In this document: piece by piece, positions 1-5,356 of the stretch
Layout: every line of letters begins with the position of its first letter
Numbering within the stretch: position 1 is the first letter of the stretch
Program-made: the position numbers and the translations under genes
The notes under the pieces: model-generated
Database searches by the model: none
The model's input: the letters and a program-made list of their open reading frames with translations, nothing else
Told to the model about the DNA's origin: nothing
NCBI GenBank assembly: GCA_034435675.1
Contig: DAOTWP010000080.1
Coordinates: 1 to 11,473, forward strand
DNA: 11,473 nt
From: DAOTWP01 sp034435675
GTDB lineage: Bacteria; Chloroflexota; Anaerolineae; Aggregatilineales; Phototrophicaceae
Reading direction: 5' to 3'

Positions 1-56
1 TCCCGACCGTGCCTTCGGCACCAGGAGCGGGGCGCAACCCAATTGCCGGGGATTTT

Positions 57-117
57 CCCTCCCCCTCGCTCAGCCGCGCAGCGGCGTTAGGGAGAGGGGG
101 ACTGAGGGGGTGAGGGC
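57..117. repeat. G/C-rich intergenic hairpin repeat
   Basis: A C-rich then G-rich segment that can fold on itself. CCCCCTC (61-67) pairs with GAGGGGG (94-100), and an inner GCCGC (73-77) pairs with GCGGC (81-85) around a GCA loop. The G-rich side continues to about 117. The first 141 bases hold no convincing coding sequence. Short C/G-rich hairpins of this kind are often dispersed many times in large GC-rich bacterial genomes, so this is probably one copy of such a family, but the window contains no second copy to prove it. There is no T-tract, so it is not a clear intrinsic terminator. Confidence 0.45.
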
Positions 118-177
118 TGTATCTGAGTAGTCAACTTAACCTTGTTGGTGTACTTTGGGACACAGCGAGAGGCAGCG

Positions 178-1050
178 ATGATGACGACGTATTCTTCACT
201 GGAACTGGCAAACGCATTCATTCTGGCAGGTGAACTGCCGGACGCGCTGGAAACGCTGGACGCTTATCTGAACGGGTTTCCTGCTGATGACGCCGCGCGC
301 CGCCTGCGGGCAGATGTGCTGCTGCGGCTGGCGGGCAGCGCTAGTGCCGGGCTGCACCGTGCGCTGGCAGACCTCGACGCGCTTGCGACCCCACAGCCGG
401 AAGATCACTACCGCCGTTCGGTGCTGCTGGAACGCCTGCACGATGCCGACGCGGCGCTGGCGGCTATCCGCACTGCACGCAGTGCCGCCCCGCAGAATGA
501 ACGGCTGGCAGAACGCGAGGTAACGCTGCTGGTGGCTGTGGGCAGATTTGACGCCGCCCGCGCCGCAGTGCTGGCACGGCTGGCGGCACTGCCAGAGCAA
601 GCCCCGGCGCGCTGGCGCTGGCTGCAATGGGCGGGCGATCTGGCGGTACAGCAGAACGATGACAGCACCGCCGAAGGTCTTTATCACGCAGCGCTGGATG
701 GGCTGACCGGAGCGTGGAGCACCGCGCCGAACAACGTCTACACCGCCGGGGTGCGCGCGCACATGCAGGTCGCGCTGGGGCATATCGCCCGCCGTGCCGG
801 GCAGTTCGCTGCCGCCGCCGGGCTGTATGCAGCGGCAGGCGCGGTGCTGCACGCTGACCCGGTAATCCGCTTTTGTCAGGGGCTGGTACAGGTGGGCAGC
901 GGTGAAACTGACGCCGGAACGCAAACCTGCCAGTCTGCCTATACCGATGCCAGTGCCGTGCTGCGTGCCGAAATGCGCAAAATCCTTGAGGAAGACCCGC
1001 GCTATGCGCCAATCGGCGCCGCGCTGCCCCCGACGCCGGAGCAGGGCTGA
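178..1050 (+). CDS. TPR-like helical repeat protein
   Basis: About 290 residues, rich in Ala, Leu and Arg, with no signal peptide and no membrane segment, so probably cytoplasmic. The sequence reads as successive helix-turn-helix units with TPR-like spacing: residues 6-33 (LANAFILAGELPDALETLDA), a unit near 75-100 (LERLHDADAALAAIRTARSA), one near 112-135 (VGRFDAARAAVLARLAALPE), one near 145-170, and one near 195-225 (ALGHIARRAGQFAAAAGLYA). TPR proteins act as protein-binding scaffolds; no catalytic motif is visible. The reading frame is open back to TTG 142, but I prefer ATG 178 (or 181) because GAGAGG at 167-172 is a well-placed ribosome binding site. The gene is followed after one base by a methyltransferase, so the two are probably co-transcribed and translationally coupled. 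The specific partner is unknown. Confidence 0.8.
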   Translation: MMTTYSSLELANAFILAGELPDALETLDAYLNGFPADDAARRLRADVLLRLAGSASAGLHRALADLDALATPQPEDHYRRSVLLERLHDADAALAAIRTARSAAPQNERLAEREVTLLVAVGRFDAARAAVLARLAALPEQAPARWRWLQWAGDLAVQQNDDSTAEGLYHAALDGLTGAWSTAPNNVYTAGVRAHMQVALGHIARRAGQFAAAAGLYAAAGAVLHADPVIRFCQGLVQVGSGETDAGTQTCQSAYTDASAVLRAEMRKILEEDPRYAPIGAALPPTPEQG

Positions 1051-1051
1051 G

Positions 1052-1585
1052 ATGCAGCACGCGGAACTGCTGGGACTGATTCGTGCGGGCATTCCGGCTG
1101 CGCCCGGCAGCGTATGGGCAGACTTCGGCGCGGGCAGCGGCAGTTTTACCCGCGCACTGCGTGAGCTGGTCGGCACAGCGGTGACGCTTTATGCGATTGA
1201 CCACGATGCCCGCCATGCAGCAGCACACAACGCGCCCAACACACACTTCCTCGCCGCCGATTTCACCCAACCGCTGAAGCTGCCGCCGCTGGACGGCGCG
1301 CTGGTCGCCAACGCCCTGCACTGGACGGCTGACCCGCTGCTCGCCGTGCAGCGCATCGCCACCCTGCTCAAACCCGGCGGCGTGCTGCTGGTGGTCGAAT
1401 ACGCGGTCGAAACGCGCCTGCCCTATGTGCCCATTCCGCTGCCATTCCCCCGCCTGCGAGAACTCTTCGCTGCTGCCGGGCTGACCGGTGCGCGGCAGAT
1501 TGGGTGGCGCACGTCGCCGCGCACGGGCGTGAGTATGGTTGCCGCCGCGGCTGAGAAACCCGCCGCCGCATCCCCGACCACCTGA
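1052..1585 (+). CDS. Small class I SAM-dependent methyltransferase
   Basis: 177 residues. It shows the class I methyltransferase signature: motif I VWADFGAGSGSFTRAL (residues 21-35, glycine-rich AdoMet loop), the acidic end of strand 2 (AIDHD, 47-51), motif IV-like LVANALHW after the third strand, and a post-motif LKPGGVLLVVEY. The substrate cannot be read from the sequence; the family includes protein, small-molecule and RNA methyltransferases. It is short for the family and ends in a low-complexity Ala/Pro tail. The frame is open further upstream inside the TPR gene, but ATG 1052 is chosen because it lies one base after the TPR stop, with AGGG (1043-1046) as ribosome binding site, and because motif I then sits at the usual distance from the N-terminus. 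The coupling suggests a TPR-assisted modification pair, which is inference. Confidence 0.85.
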   Translation: MQHAELLGLIRAGIPAAPGSVWADFGAGSGSFTRALRELVGTAVTLYAIDHDARHAAAHNAPNTHFLAADFTQPLKLPPLDGALVANALHWTADPLLAVQRIATLLKPGGVLLVVEYAVETRLPYVPIPLPFPRLRELFAAAGLTGARQIGWRTSPRTGVSMVAAAAEKPAAASPTT

Positions 1586-1670
1586 CGCCCACCCTGCGCC
1601 CGGCATCCGCACTTGCCCCGCGGCGCTGACGCCTGCTCGCCGCCCACCCCGCCAGCCTGACGCCCACCCT
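1581..1670. repeat. 15-bp direct repeat, 75 bp apart
   Basis: CCTGACGCCCACCCT occurs perfectly at 1581-1595, overlapping the methyltransferase stop codon, and again at 1656-1670. Between them a partial match (CTGACGCC near 1625, CGCCCACCCC near 1641) suggests decayed intermediate copies. The rest of the 202-base gap between 1586 and 1787 shows no convincing gene. The repeat may be a remnant of a duplicated gene 3' end or slippage in C-rich DNA. Confidence 0.5.
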
Positions 1671-1787
1671 ACCGTCCCGATACACAGTGGGCGCTCGCTG
1701 CACGCACAGCGGGCAATCGCCCGACTGCTGGCATACATGGGTGTACGCTTGACTCAAAGCGCAGGACTGTGTGAAAGGAAGTTAATC

Positions 1788-1898
1788 ATGGTGCGCCTTT
1801 ACCGCCGGGTGTGTGTTGTAGTGACATGGCTGCCGCTGCTGCTGACGCTGGTCGTGATGCTGGTGATTGTGCTGGCACAGCAGGGCATCATCCTCTAG
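1788..1898 (+). CDS. 36-residue single-span membrane microprotein
   Basis: The peptide starts MVRLYRRVCV and ends in LAQQGIIL. It has a basic N-terminus (Arg3, Arg6, Arg7) followed by one uninterrupted hydrophobic stretch at about residues 9-30, so it should be a small inner-membrane protein with its N-terminus in the cytoplasm by the positive-inside rule. AAGGAAG (1775-1781) lies 6 bases before ATG 1788, an excellent ribosome binding site, and this is the main reason to call it real. The frame runs open upstream to 1539, but that part is proline-rich and overlaps the methyltransferase, so it is not included. It converges on the TIR gene, with only 19 bases between the stops. I do not recognise a family. 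It could be a regulatory microprotein, a toxin-like peptide, or a chance ORF. Confidence 0.55.
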   Translation: MVRLYRRVCVVVTWLPLLLTLVVMLVIVLAQQGIIL

Positions 1899-1917
1899 GC
1901 ATACAAACAATCCCAGC

Positions 1918-2817
1918 TTATGCAGCACCCAGCAGAGTGCGAATGACGGTGACCAGGCTGTCTATCATCTGCTGATAATCTGCACCGGGGATGAACCACT
2001 GGATCTCGTTCAAGACCGCCAGATTGCGCGATGTGGCAAAAGAATCGCGGATTTGTGCCTTTACCGCGTTGTCGTTGCCCAAGTCCTCCGCCAGAATGGG
2101 GATAAAGTGGGCATTCTGCTTGGTGCGTGTCACCAGCACTTCAAGCTGGATATATTCACTCTGCACCACATCAGGCGAGAGAATAACAATATGTACCTGC
2201 GCCCGGAGCATGGCACTCCACGCTGCACGCCGCCAATCAGCTCCGGCATCAATTGCGCGAGTACCGATAAAGGTGTTGATGCCCGCACGGTTGAGGTCAT
2301 CGGCAATGCGCGTGGCATACACAGAATACTGCCTTCGGTACGAGACAAAGACATCGTAGTCAATATCCGTCATTGTGGGGTTCGTAATCGCCTGAATTAA
2401 TCGCCGGGTGAGGGCGCTGCCATCTTCGGGCAAGCCCAGAACTGCCTGGCTGTGGAAATTGAGAAAGTTGTAGAGGTCAATCCCCCGCGTTTCTTCAAAC
2501 TGTGGCACAAGCTGAAAAACCGATTCCGGGCGATCATACGGAACAATGAGGGGCAGCAGCTTCTTGCCGTAACCGCGTGCGATATAACATTCGAAACGAC
2601 ATGTCTCACTCTCAAAGTATTCGGGCGACAGGCAGAGGACAACGTAATCACTGCCGATAATGCCCTTAAAGATCTCATCTTCCCAGCGAGAAAGCGGCGG
2701 AATATTCTTAACGTCCATCCAGGTTTCGATACCAGCGTTCGCTAGCTCACGCTCCAGGTTGGCAGCGAATTCCCGCTGCCCGTTAACGTTGCGGTAGGAA
2801 ATCATCACTCTTGGCAT
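1918..2817 (-). CDS. Tandem TIR-domain protein
   Basis: 299 residues containing two complete TIR domains and little else. TIR1 (about 2-125) opens with RVMISYR, has the box ETWMDVKNIPPLSRW (31-45), and carries SPEYFESETCRFE with Glu76 at the catalytic position. TIR2 (about 152-295) opens with YDVFVSYRR, has NTFIGTRAIDAGADW (181-195), and carries SPDVVQSEYIQLE with Glu226. Known bacterial TIR domains cleave NAD+ or make cyclic ADP-ribose signals, often in phage defence, with this glutamate as catalyst; others are only adaptors. No effector, STING, SLOG or AAA+ domain is fused. Start choice: ATG 2830-2832 lacks a ribosome binding site, whereas ATG 2815-2817 follows GGAGG at 2823-2827 by 5 bases and begins just before the first TIR strand. 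Sampled GC is about 50%, against about 65-70% in neighbours, suggesting acquisition by transfer. It has its own promoter and no operon partner. Confidence 0.9.
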   Translation of the reverse strand: MPRVMISYRNVNGQREFAANLERELANAGIETWMDVKNIPPLSRWEDEIFKGIIGSDYVVLCLSPEYFESETCRFECYIARGYGKKLLPLIVPYDRPESVFQLVPQFEETRGIDLYNFLNFHSQAVLGLPEDGSALTRRLIQAITNPTMTDIDYDVFVSYRRQYSVYATRIADDLNRAGINTFIGTRAIDAGADWRRAAWSAMLRAQVHIVILSPDVVQSEYIQLEVLVTRTKQNAHFIPILAEDLGNDNAVKAQIRDSFATSRNLAVLNEIQWFIPGADYQQMIDSLVTVIRTLLGAA

Positions 2818-2822
2818 AGCTG

Positions 2823-2827
2823 CCTCC
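2823..2827 (-). promoter_or_regulatory. Ribosome binding site deciding the TIR start
   Basis: On the minus strand GGAGG is followed by five bases and then ATG at 2815-2817. The upstream in-frame ATG at 2830-2832 would place this GGAGG inside the coding sequence and has no comparable site of its own. This supports the shorter start. Confidence 0.65.
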
Positions 2828-2863
2828 GTCATTGCTGGTCACAGATGCTGCGGCGCGCATGCT

Positions 2864-2891
2864 ATTGTAACGAGTCGACTCACCACATCAA
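2864..2891 (-). promoter_or_regulatory. Promoter of the TIR gene with palindrome in the spacer
   Basis: On the minus strand TTGATG (2886-2891) and TACAAT (2864-2869) are separated by 16 bases, matching a sigma-70-type promoter at 4/6 and 5/6. The spacer contains the perfect 10-bp palindrome GAGTCGACTC (2872-2881). A dimeric repressor or a spacer-binding activator could bind there. The predicted transcription start lies near 2857, giving a leader of about 40 bases before the start codon. The palindrome is seen directly; its role as an operator is inference. Confidence 0.5.
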
Positions 2892-2934
2892 AGGAAGCTA
2901 CCCTGAACCCGGCAGACCTACAGGTAGAACACAG

Positions 2935-2963
2935 TTGCCGCCCGCTCCCCTTTGCGGCATACT
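2935..2963 (+). promoter_or_regulatory. Possible promoter of galT
   Basis: TTGCCG (2935-2940) and CATACT (2958-2963) are separated by 17 bases, each matching the sigma-70 consensus at 4/6. They sit 30 bases before the galT start at 2993. The promoter would diverge from that of the TIR gene. Confidence 0.4.
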
Positions 2964-2992
2964 GAACATGCGTCCAACGAAGGGTGGCGGCT

Positions 2993-3991
2993 ATGGCACA
3001 CGAACTGCGGCAAAACATCCTCACCGGGCAGTGGGTCATTTTTGCACCGGCGCGCTCGCAGCGCCCATCCGATTTCAACCGGGGCGCTGGCGCAGCGCAT
3101 GACCTGCCGGAACACGACCCCAACTGCCCCTTCTGCGCGGGTAATGACCACCTGCTGCCGCGGGTGCTGTTTGAAACCATGCAGGGAACGCACTGGCAGA
3201 CGCGCGTGGTGCCCAACAAGTTTCCTATGCTTGAAGAAGGCGCCAGCAGCGAACGCCAGCGGCAGGGGCTGTATGTGTCGATGCCGGGGCGCGGCAAACA
3301 CGAGGTGATTGTCGAGCATCCACGCCACAATATCCACATGGCGGACATGCAGCCGCAGGAAATGTTCCGGCTGATCGACACTTACTACTGGCGTTATATC
3401 AGCCTGCTGGCAGAAGACAGCAGCATGAACGTCATCATCTTCCGCAATTACGGCGAACGTGCCGGGGCATCGCTGGTACACCCGCATTCGCAGTTGGTCG
3501 TGACGCCCATCGTCCCGCGAGAGGTGCGCCTGCTGGAGCAGCGTTCGCAGGAGTATTACGACACGTGGGGACGCGGTCTGATGAGCGACATCATCCGCCA
3601 GGAACTGGACGACCAGCGCCGCATCGTGGCGGCAAACGAACTGTTCGTCGCCTTCGTGCCCTATGCCGCCGAAGTGCCGTTCGAGATGTGGGTGGTGCCA
3701 CGCCGCCAGCAGTCGGACTTCGGCGCGATCAGCGATCAGGAAAAGCACGCGCTGGCACGGCTGCTGCCCGATATTCTGGGGCGGCTGCGCACAGTGCTGA
3801 ACGATCCGCATTATAACTACGTGATCCGCTCTGCCTCGCGTTACCGTGCCGACGAGCCGCAGTTGCAGTGGTATCTGGAGATTCGCCCGCGCCTGTCCAC
3901 CCGCGCCGGGTTCGAACTGGGCACGGGCATGCGCGTCAACCCTGCGCTGCCGGAGGACAACGCGGCGGCACTGCGCGGCGAAACGGGCTGA
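2993..3991 (+). CDS. galT: Galactose-1-phosphate uridylyltransferase
   Basis: 332 residues, close to the usual GalT length of about 330-350. It transfers UMP between UDP-glucose and galactose-1-phosphate in the cytoplasmic Leloir pathway through a covalent uridylyl-histidine. Visible features: Cys45 and Cys48 in CPFC (zinc ligands), NKFPML at about 75-80, His112 in EHPRHN (third ligand position), and the active-site HPHSQ at 163-167, in which His165 is the expected nucleophile. A second HIT-like half follows (FVAFVPYAAEVPFEMWVVPR and the C-terminal FELGTGMRVNP). Positions track E. coli GalT Cys52, Cys55, His115 and His164-Pro-His166. ATG 2993 is preferred over GTG 2984 because AAGGG (2980-2984) is well spaced for it. 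No galK or galE is adjacent. Related enzymes such as ADP-glucose phosphorylase share the fold, so specificity for galactose is not proven. Confidence 0.92.
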   Translation: MAHELRQNILTGQWVIFAPARSQRPSDFNRGAGAAHDLPEHDPNCPFCAGNDHLLPRVLFETMQGTHWQTRVVPNKFPMLEEGASSERQRQGLYVSMPGRGKHEVIVEHPRHNIHMADMQPQEMFRLIDTYYWRYISLLAEDSSMNVIIFRNYGERAGASLVHPHSQLVVTPIVPREVRLLEQRSQEYYDTWGRGLMSDIIRQELDDQRRIVAANELFVAFVPYAAEVPFEMWVVPRRQQSDFGAISDQEKHALARLLPDILGRLRTVLNDPHYNYVIRSASRYRADEPQLQWYLEIRPRLSTRAGFELGTGMRVNPALPEDNAAALRGETG

Positions 3992-4001
3992 CCAACAGCC
4001 C
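3985..4001 (+). terminator. Short hairpin at the galT stop, weak terminator candidate
   Basis: GGGCTG (3985-3990) and CAGCCC (3996-4001) form a perfect 6-bp stem around a 5-base loop, overlapping the galT stop codon. No T-tract follows, so Rho-independent termination is doubtful. Confidence 0.25.
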
Positions 4002-4065
4002 AACCAGACGATTGTCCCCGTCGTATTCCGCCGTTTGGTGGATGCCGCTGCCCCTGATTTGCGCT

Positions 4066-4071
4066 TATACT
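4066..4071 (+). promoter_or_regulatory. Possible -10 element for the SRPBCC gene
   Basis: TATACT matches the -10 consensus at 5/6 and lies 72 bases before the start at 4143. No good -35 hexamer is seen at the usual spacing, so this is a weak call. Confidence 0.25.
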
Positions 4072-4142
4072 GCCTGGTGTAATGTTCGTTGTTGTGCCGC
4101 ACATCTGCGCTGCACAGCAGGGGAAAAACAGGGAGCAGCCGC

Positions 4143-4598
4143 ATGGGCTACATTGAGGTGAGCAGCACAATTCACGCGCCCGTTGACGCCGTTTGGAATA
4201 CACTCAACGATATTGCGCATACGCCTGATTGGGTCACCGGGCTGGAAAACGCCGAACTGACCACACCCGCGCCGATGGGCATCGGATCCGTGTATATCGA
4301 CTACAACCGCCTCGGTCCGTTTTTGCAGACCACCGCGTGGCAGGTCAGGGCGTTTGAGCCGCTGCGCCACCAGATTCACGAGTCCGTTTCCGCTGTGCTG
4401 CCCTCTAGAATAACGCTGAATACCGCGCCCGTGCCGGATGGCACACGGCTGCAAATGATTGTTGAGTATCGCTTCCTGCCGCGTCTGGGGATTCTCAGCC
4501 GTGCGTTTGAGGCTGCCCTGATGAACCGCATGTTGAAGCAGGTGCTGCGCCAGAATCAGGCAGGGCTGAACCGCTATCTGGCGCAGAAATCGTTCTGA
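4143..4598 (+). CDS. SRPBCC (START-like) family protein
   Basis: 151 residues, the typical size of a single-domain SRPBCC/polyketide-cyclase-like protein, with no signal peptide. The N-terminal pattern is characteristic: strand IEVSSTIHAPVDAVWNTLND (about 4-23) followed by the W-containing loop HTPDWVTGLENAEL (26-39), then alternating strands and a long C-terminal helix with RAFEAALMNRMLKQVLRQNQ. The fold builds a deep hydrophobic cavity that binds lipids or other small molecules; the ligand here cannot be read from sequence. GGGAG at 4131-4135 lies 7 bases before ATG 4143. It converges on the DinB-fold gene with a 41-base gap and seems to be its own transcription unit. Confidence 0.85.
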   Translation: MGYIEVSSTIHAPVDAVWNTLNDIAHTPDWVTGLENAELTTPAPMGIGSVYIDYNRLGPFLQTTAWQVRAFEPLRHQIHESVSAVLPSRITLNTAPVPDGTRLQMIVEYRFLPRLGILSRAFEAALMNRMLKQVLRQNQAGLNRYLAQKSF

Positions 4599-4609
4599 CG
4601 CGCGGAACA

Positions 4610-4636
4610 CCGGGTGAGCAGACGGCATCAGCCCGG
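4610..4636. terminator. Hairpin between convergent genes
   Basis: CCGGGTGA (4610-4617) can pair with TCA-G-CCCGG (4628-4636), with one bulged G. It lies in the 41-base gap between the stops of the SRPBCC and DinB genes, where a bidirectional terminator is expected. No T-tract is present on either side, so the call rests on position and symmetry. Confidence 0.35.
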
Positions 4637-4639
4637 CGC

Positions 4640-5122
4640 TCAACCCCGCCGCGTGTTGACCAGTTCGCGCAGCGGCTCTAACTGCCCGGCGTGATAGGCA
4701 TCGTGCGCGGTAAAACGCCCGAAGCGGTGCAGCTTGCTGAGCAGGTCGGGGCGTTCCGGGTTGAACAGTGCCGCCAGATCGTCAGCAGACATCTGTGGCA
4801 GGCGCTCCGCGATGCCCCGCTGCGCCGTGTGGATGATGTCCAGCAGGCGTTCCAGCGGCAGGTGCGGGGCGTCGGCGCTGGTGATCGGGGCGGAACCGAA
4901 TTCGTAGCGCTTACGCTCCTCCGGCGTCATCAGCGGGTCAGCACCGGTCATTTGCAGCATGGCATCGCGGTAGACTGCCATGTGCCCCAGATTCCAGTTC
5001 ATACAGTTGACCGGAAAATCCAGTTGCAGCAGCGTGTCGGCGGTGGTCAGTCCGTCTGTGTGGCGCGTGATGTAGGTCATGTTGTATTCAAGCTGGTAGA
5101 CGATCATTTCGGCAGGGGTCAT
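4640..5122 (-). CDS. DinB-fold metal-dependent protein
   Basis: 160 residues, the usual size of the DinB/YfiT four-helix-bundle family. The three-histidine metal site can be read: His47 in NWNLGHMAVYRD, and His140 and His144 in TAHDAYHAGQLEPLREL. Family members bind a divalent metal, and several are thiol-dependent S-transferases (bacillithiol- or mycothiol-type), but most, like this one, have no assigned substrate. It is cytoplasmic, without signal peptide. The start at 5120-5122 has only a distant GAGGG, 12 bases upstream, so translation may be weak; no better in-frame start is seen. A second, sequence-divergent DinB-fold protein lies at 8193-8744. Confidence 0.85.
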   Translation of the reverse strand: MTPAEMIVYQLEYNMTYITRHTDGLTTADTLLQLDFPVNCMNWNLGHMAVYRDAMLQMTGADPLMTPEERKRYEFGSAPITSADAPHLPLERLLDIIHTAQRGIAERLPQMSADDLAALFNPERPDLLSKLHRFGRFTAHDAYHAGQLEPLRELVNTRRG

Positions 5123-5356
5123 GCTGATTTCATTCCCTCATTAACGAACGAATTTGAACCGCGAAGGCGCTAATGGCGCAAAGAATCTTGCGACAACGCC
5201 ACAGAATTATTGCCGCAAAACCCACCCATTCGCCAGCAGCGGTCACTACGCTCAGGGCGAACACATCTGCTGGCGTGGGCGCTTTAGAGGGGTTTATGCG
5301 CAGCGAAAACGCATTCCTGTTTTGATACGTTTGCCCTGTCACTACGTTCCAGCAGC
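5123..5356. repeat. Lower-GC spacer with inverted and direct repeats
   Basis: A 234-base gap of about 50% GC with repeat structure and no convincing gene. CGCCAGCAG (5231-5239) and CTGCTGGCG (5267-5275) form a perfect 9-bp inverted repeat around 27 bases, with CCCA/TGGG flanks that could extend the stem. GTCACTACGCTC (5242-5253) recurs as GTCACTACGTTC (5338-5349). It looks like one or more decayed dispersed repeats or MITE-like elements. A 70-codon frame across it on the minus strand has no family resemblance. Confidence 0.4.

Noticed and set aside
196..1176. Long open frame on the minus strand across the TPR gene
   Set aside because: It is antisense to a well-formed repeat protein with a ribosome binding site. 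Its product is rich in Arg, Gln and Cys with no domain, typical of a GC-rich shadow.
464..1738. 424-codon minus-strand frame across TPR and methyltransferase genes
   Set aside because: The opposite strand carries clear methyltransferase motifs. The translated product is Arg/Gly/Ala-rich low complexity.
1539..1787. N-terminal extension of the 36-residue membrane peptide
   Set aside because: It is proline-rich, overlaps the methyltransferase end, contains the direct repeat, and the strong ribosome binding site is at 1775-1781.
1918..2817. Complete Thoeris or CBASS-like defence operon
   Set aside because: No ThsA-like SIR2/SLOG protein, cyclase or other effector gene lies next to the TIR gene. 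The Uma2 gene is over 4 kb away and not linked by transcription.
2818..2832. Longer TIR start (five extra residues)
   Set aside because: No ribosome binding site precedes it, and the GGAGG at 2823-2827 would lie inside the coding sequence but perfectly positioned for the next ATG.
2918..4144. 408-codon minus-strand frame antisense to galT
   Set aside because: The plus strand encodes all GalT active-site and zinc motifs in order; the antisense product is His/Arg-rich without a family.
5130..5342. 70-codon minus-strand frame in the repeat spacer
   Set aside because: It runs through repeat DNA, has no ribosome binding site and resembles no family.
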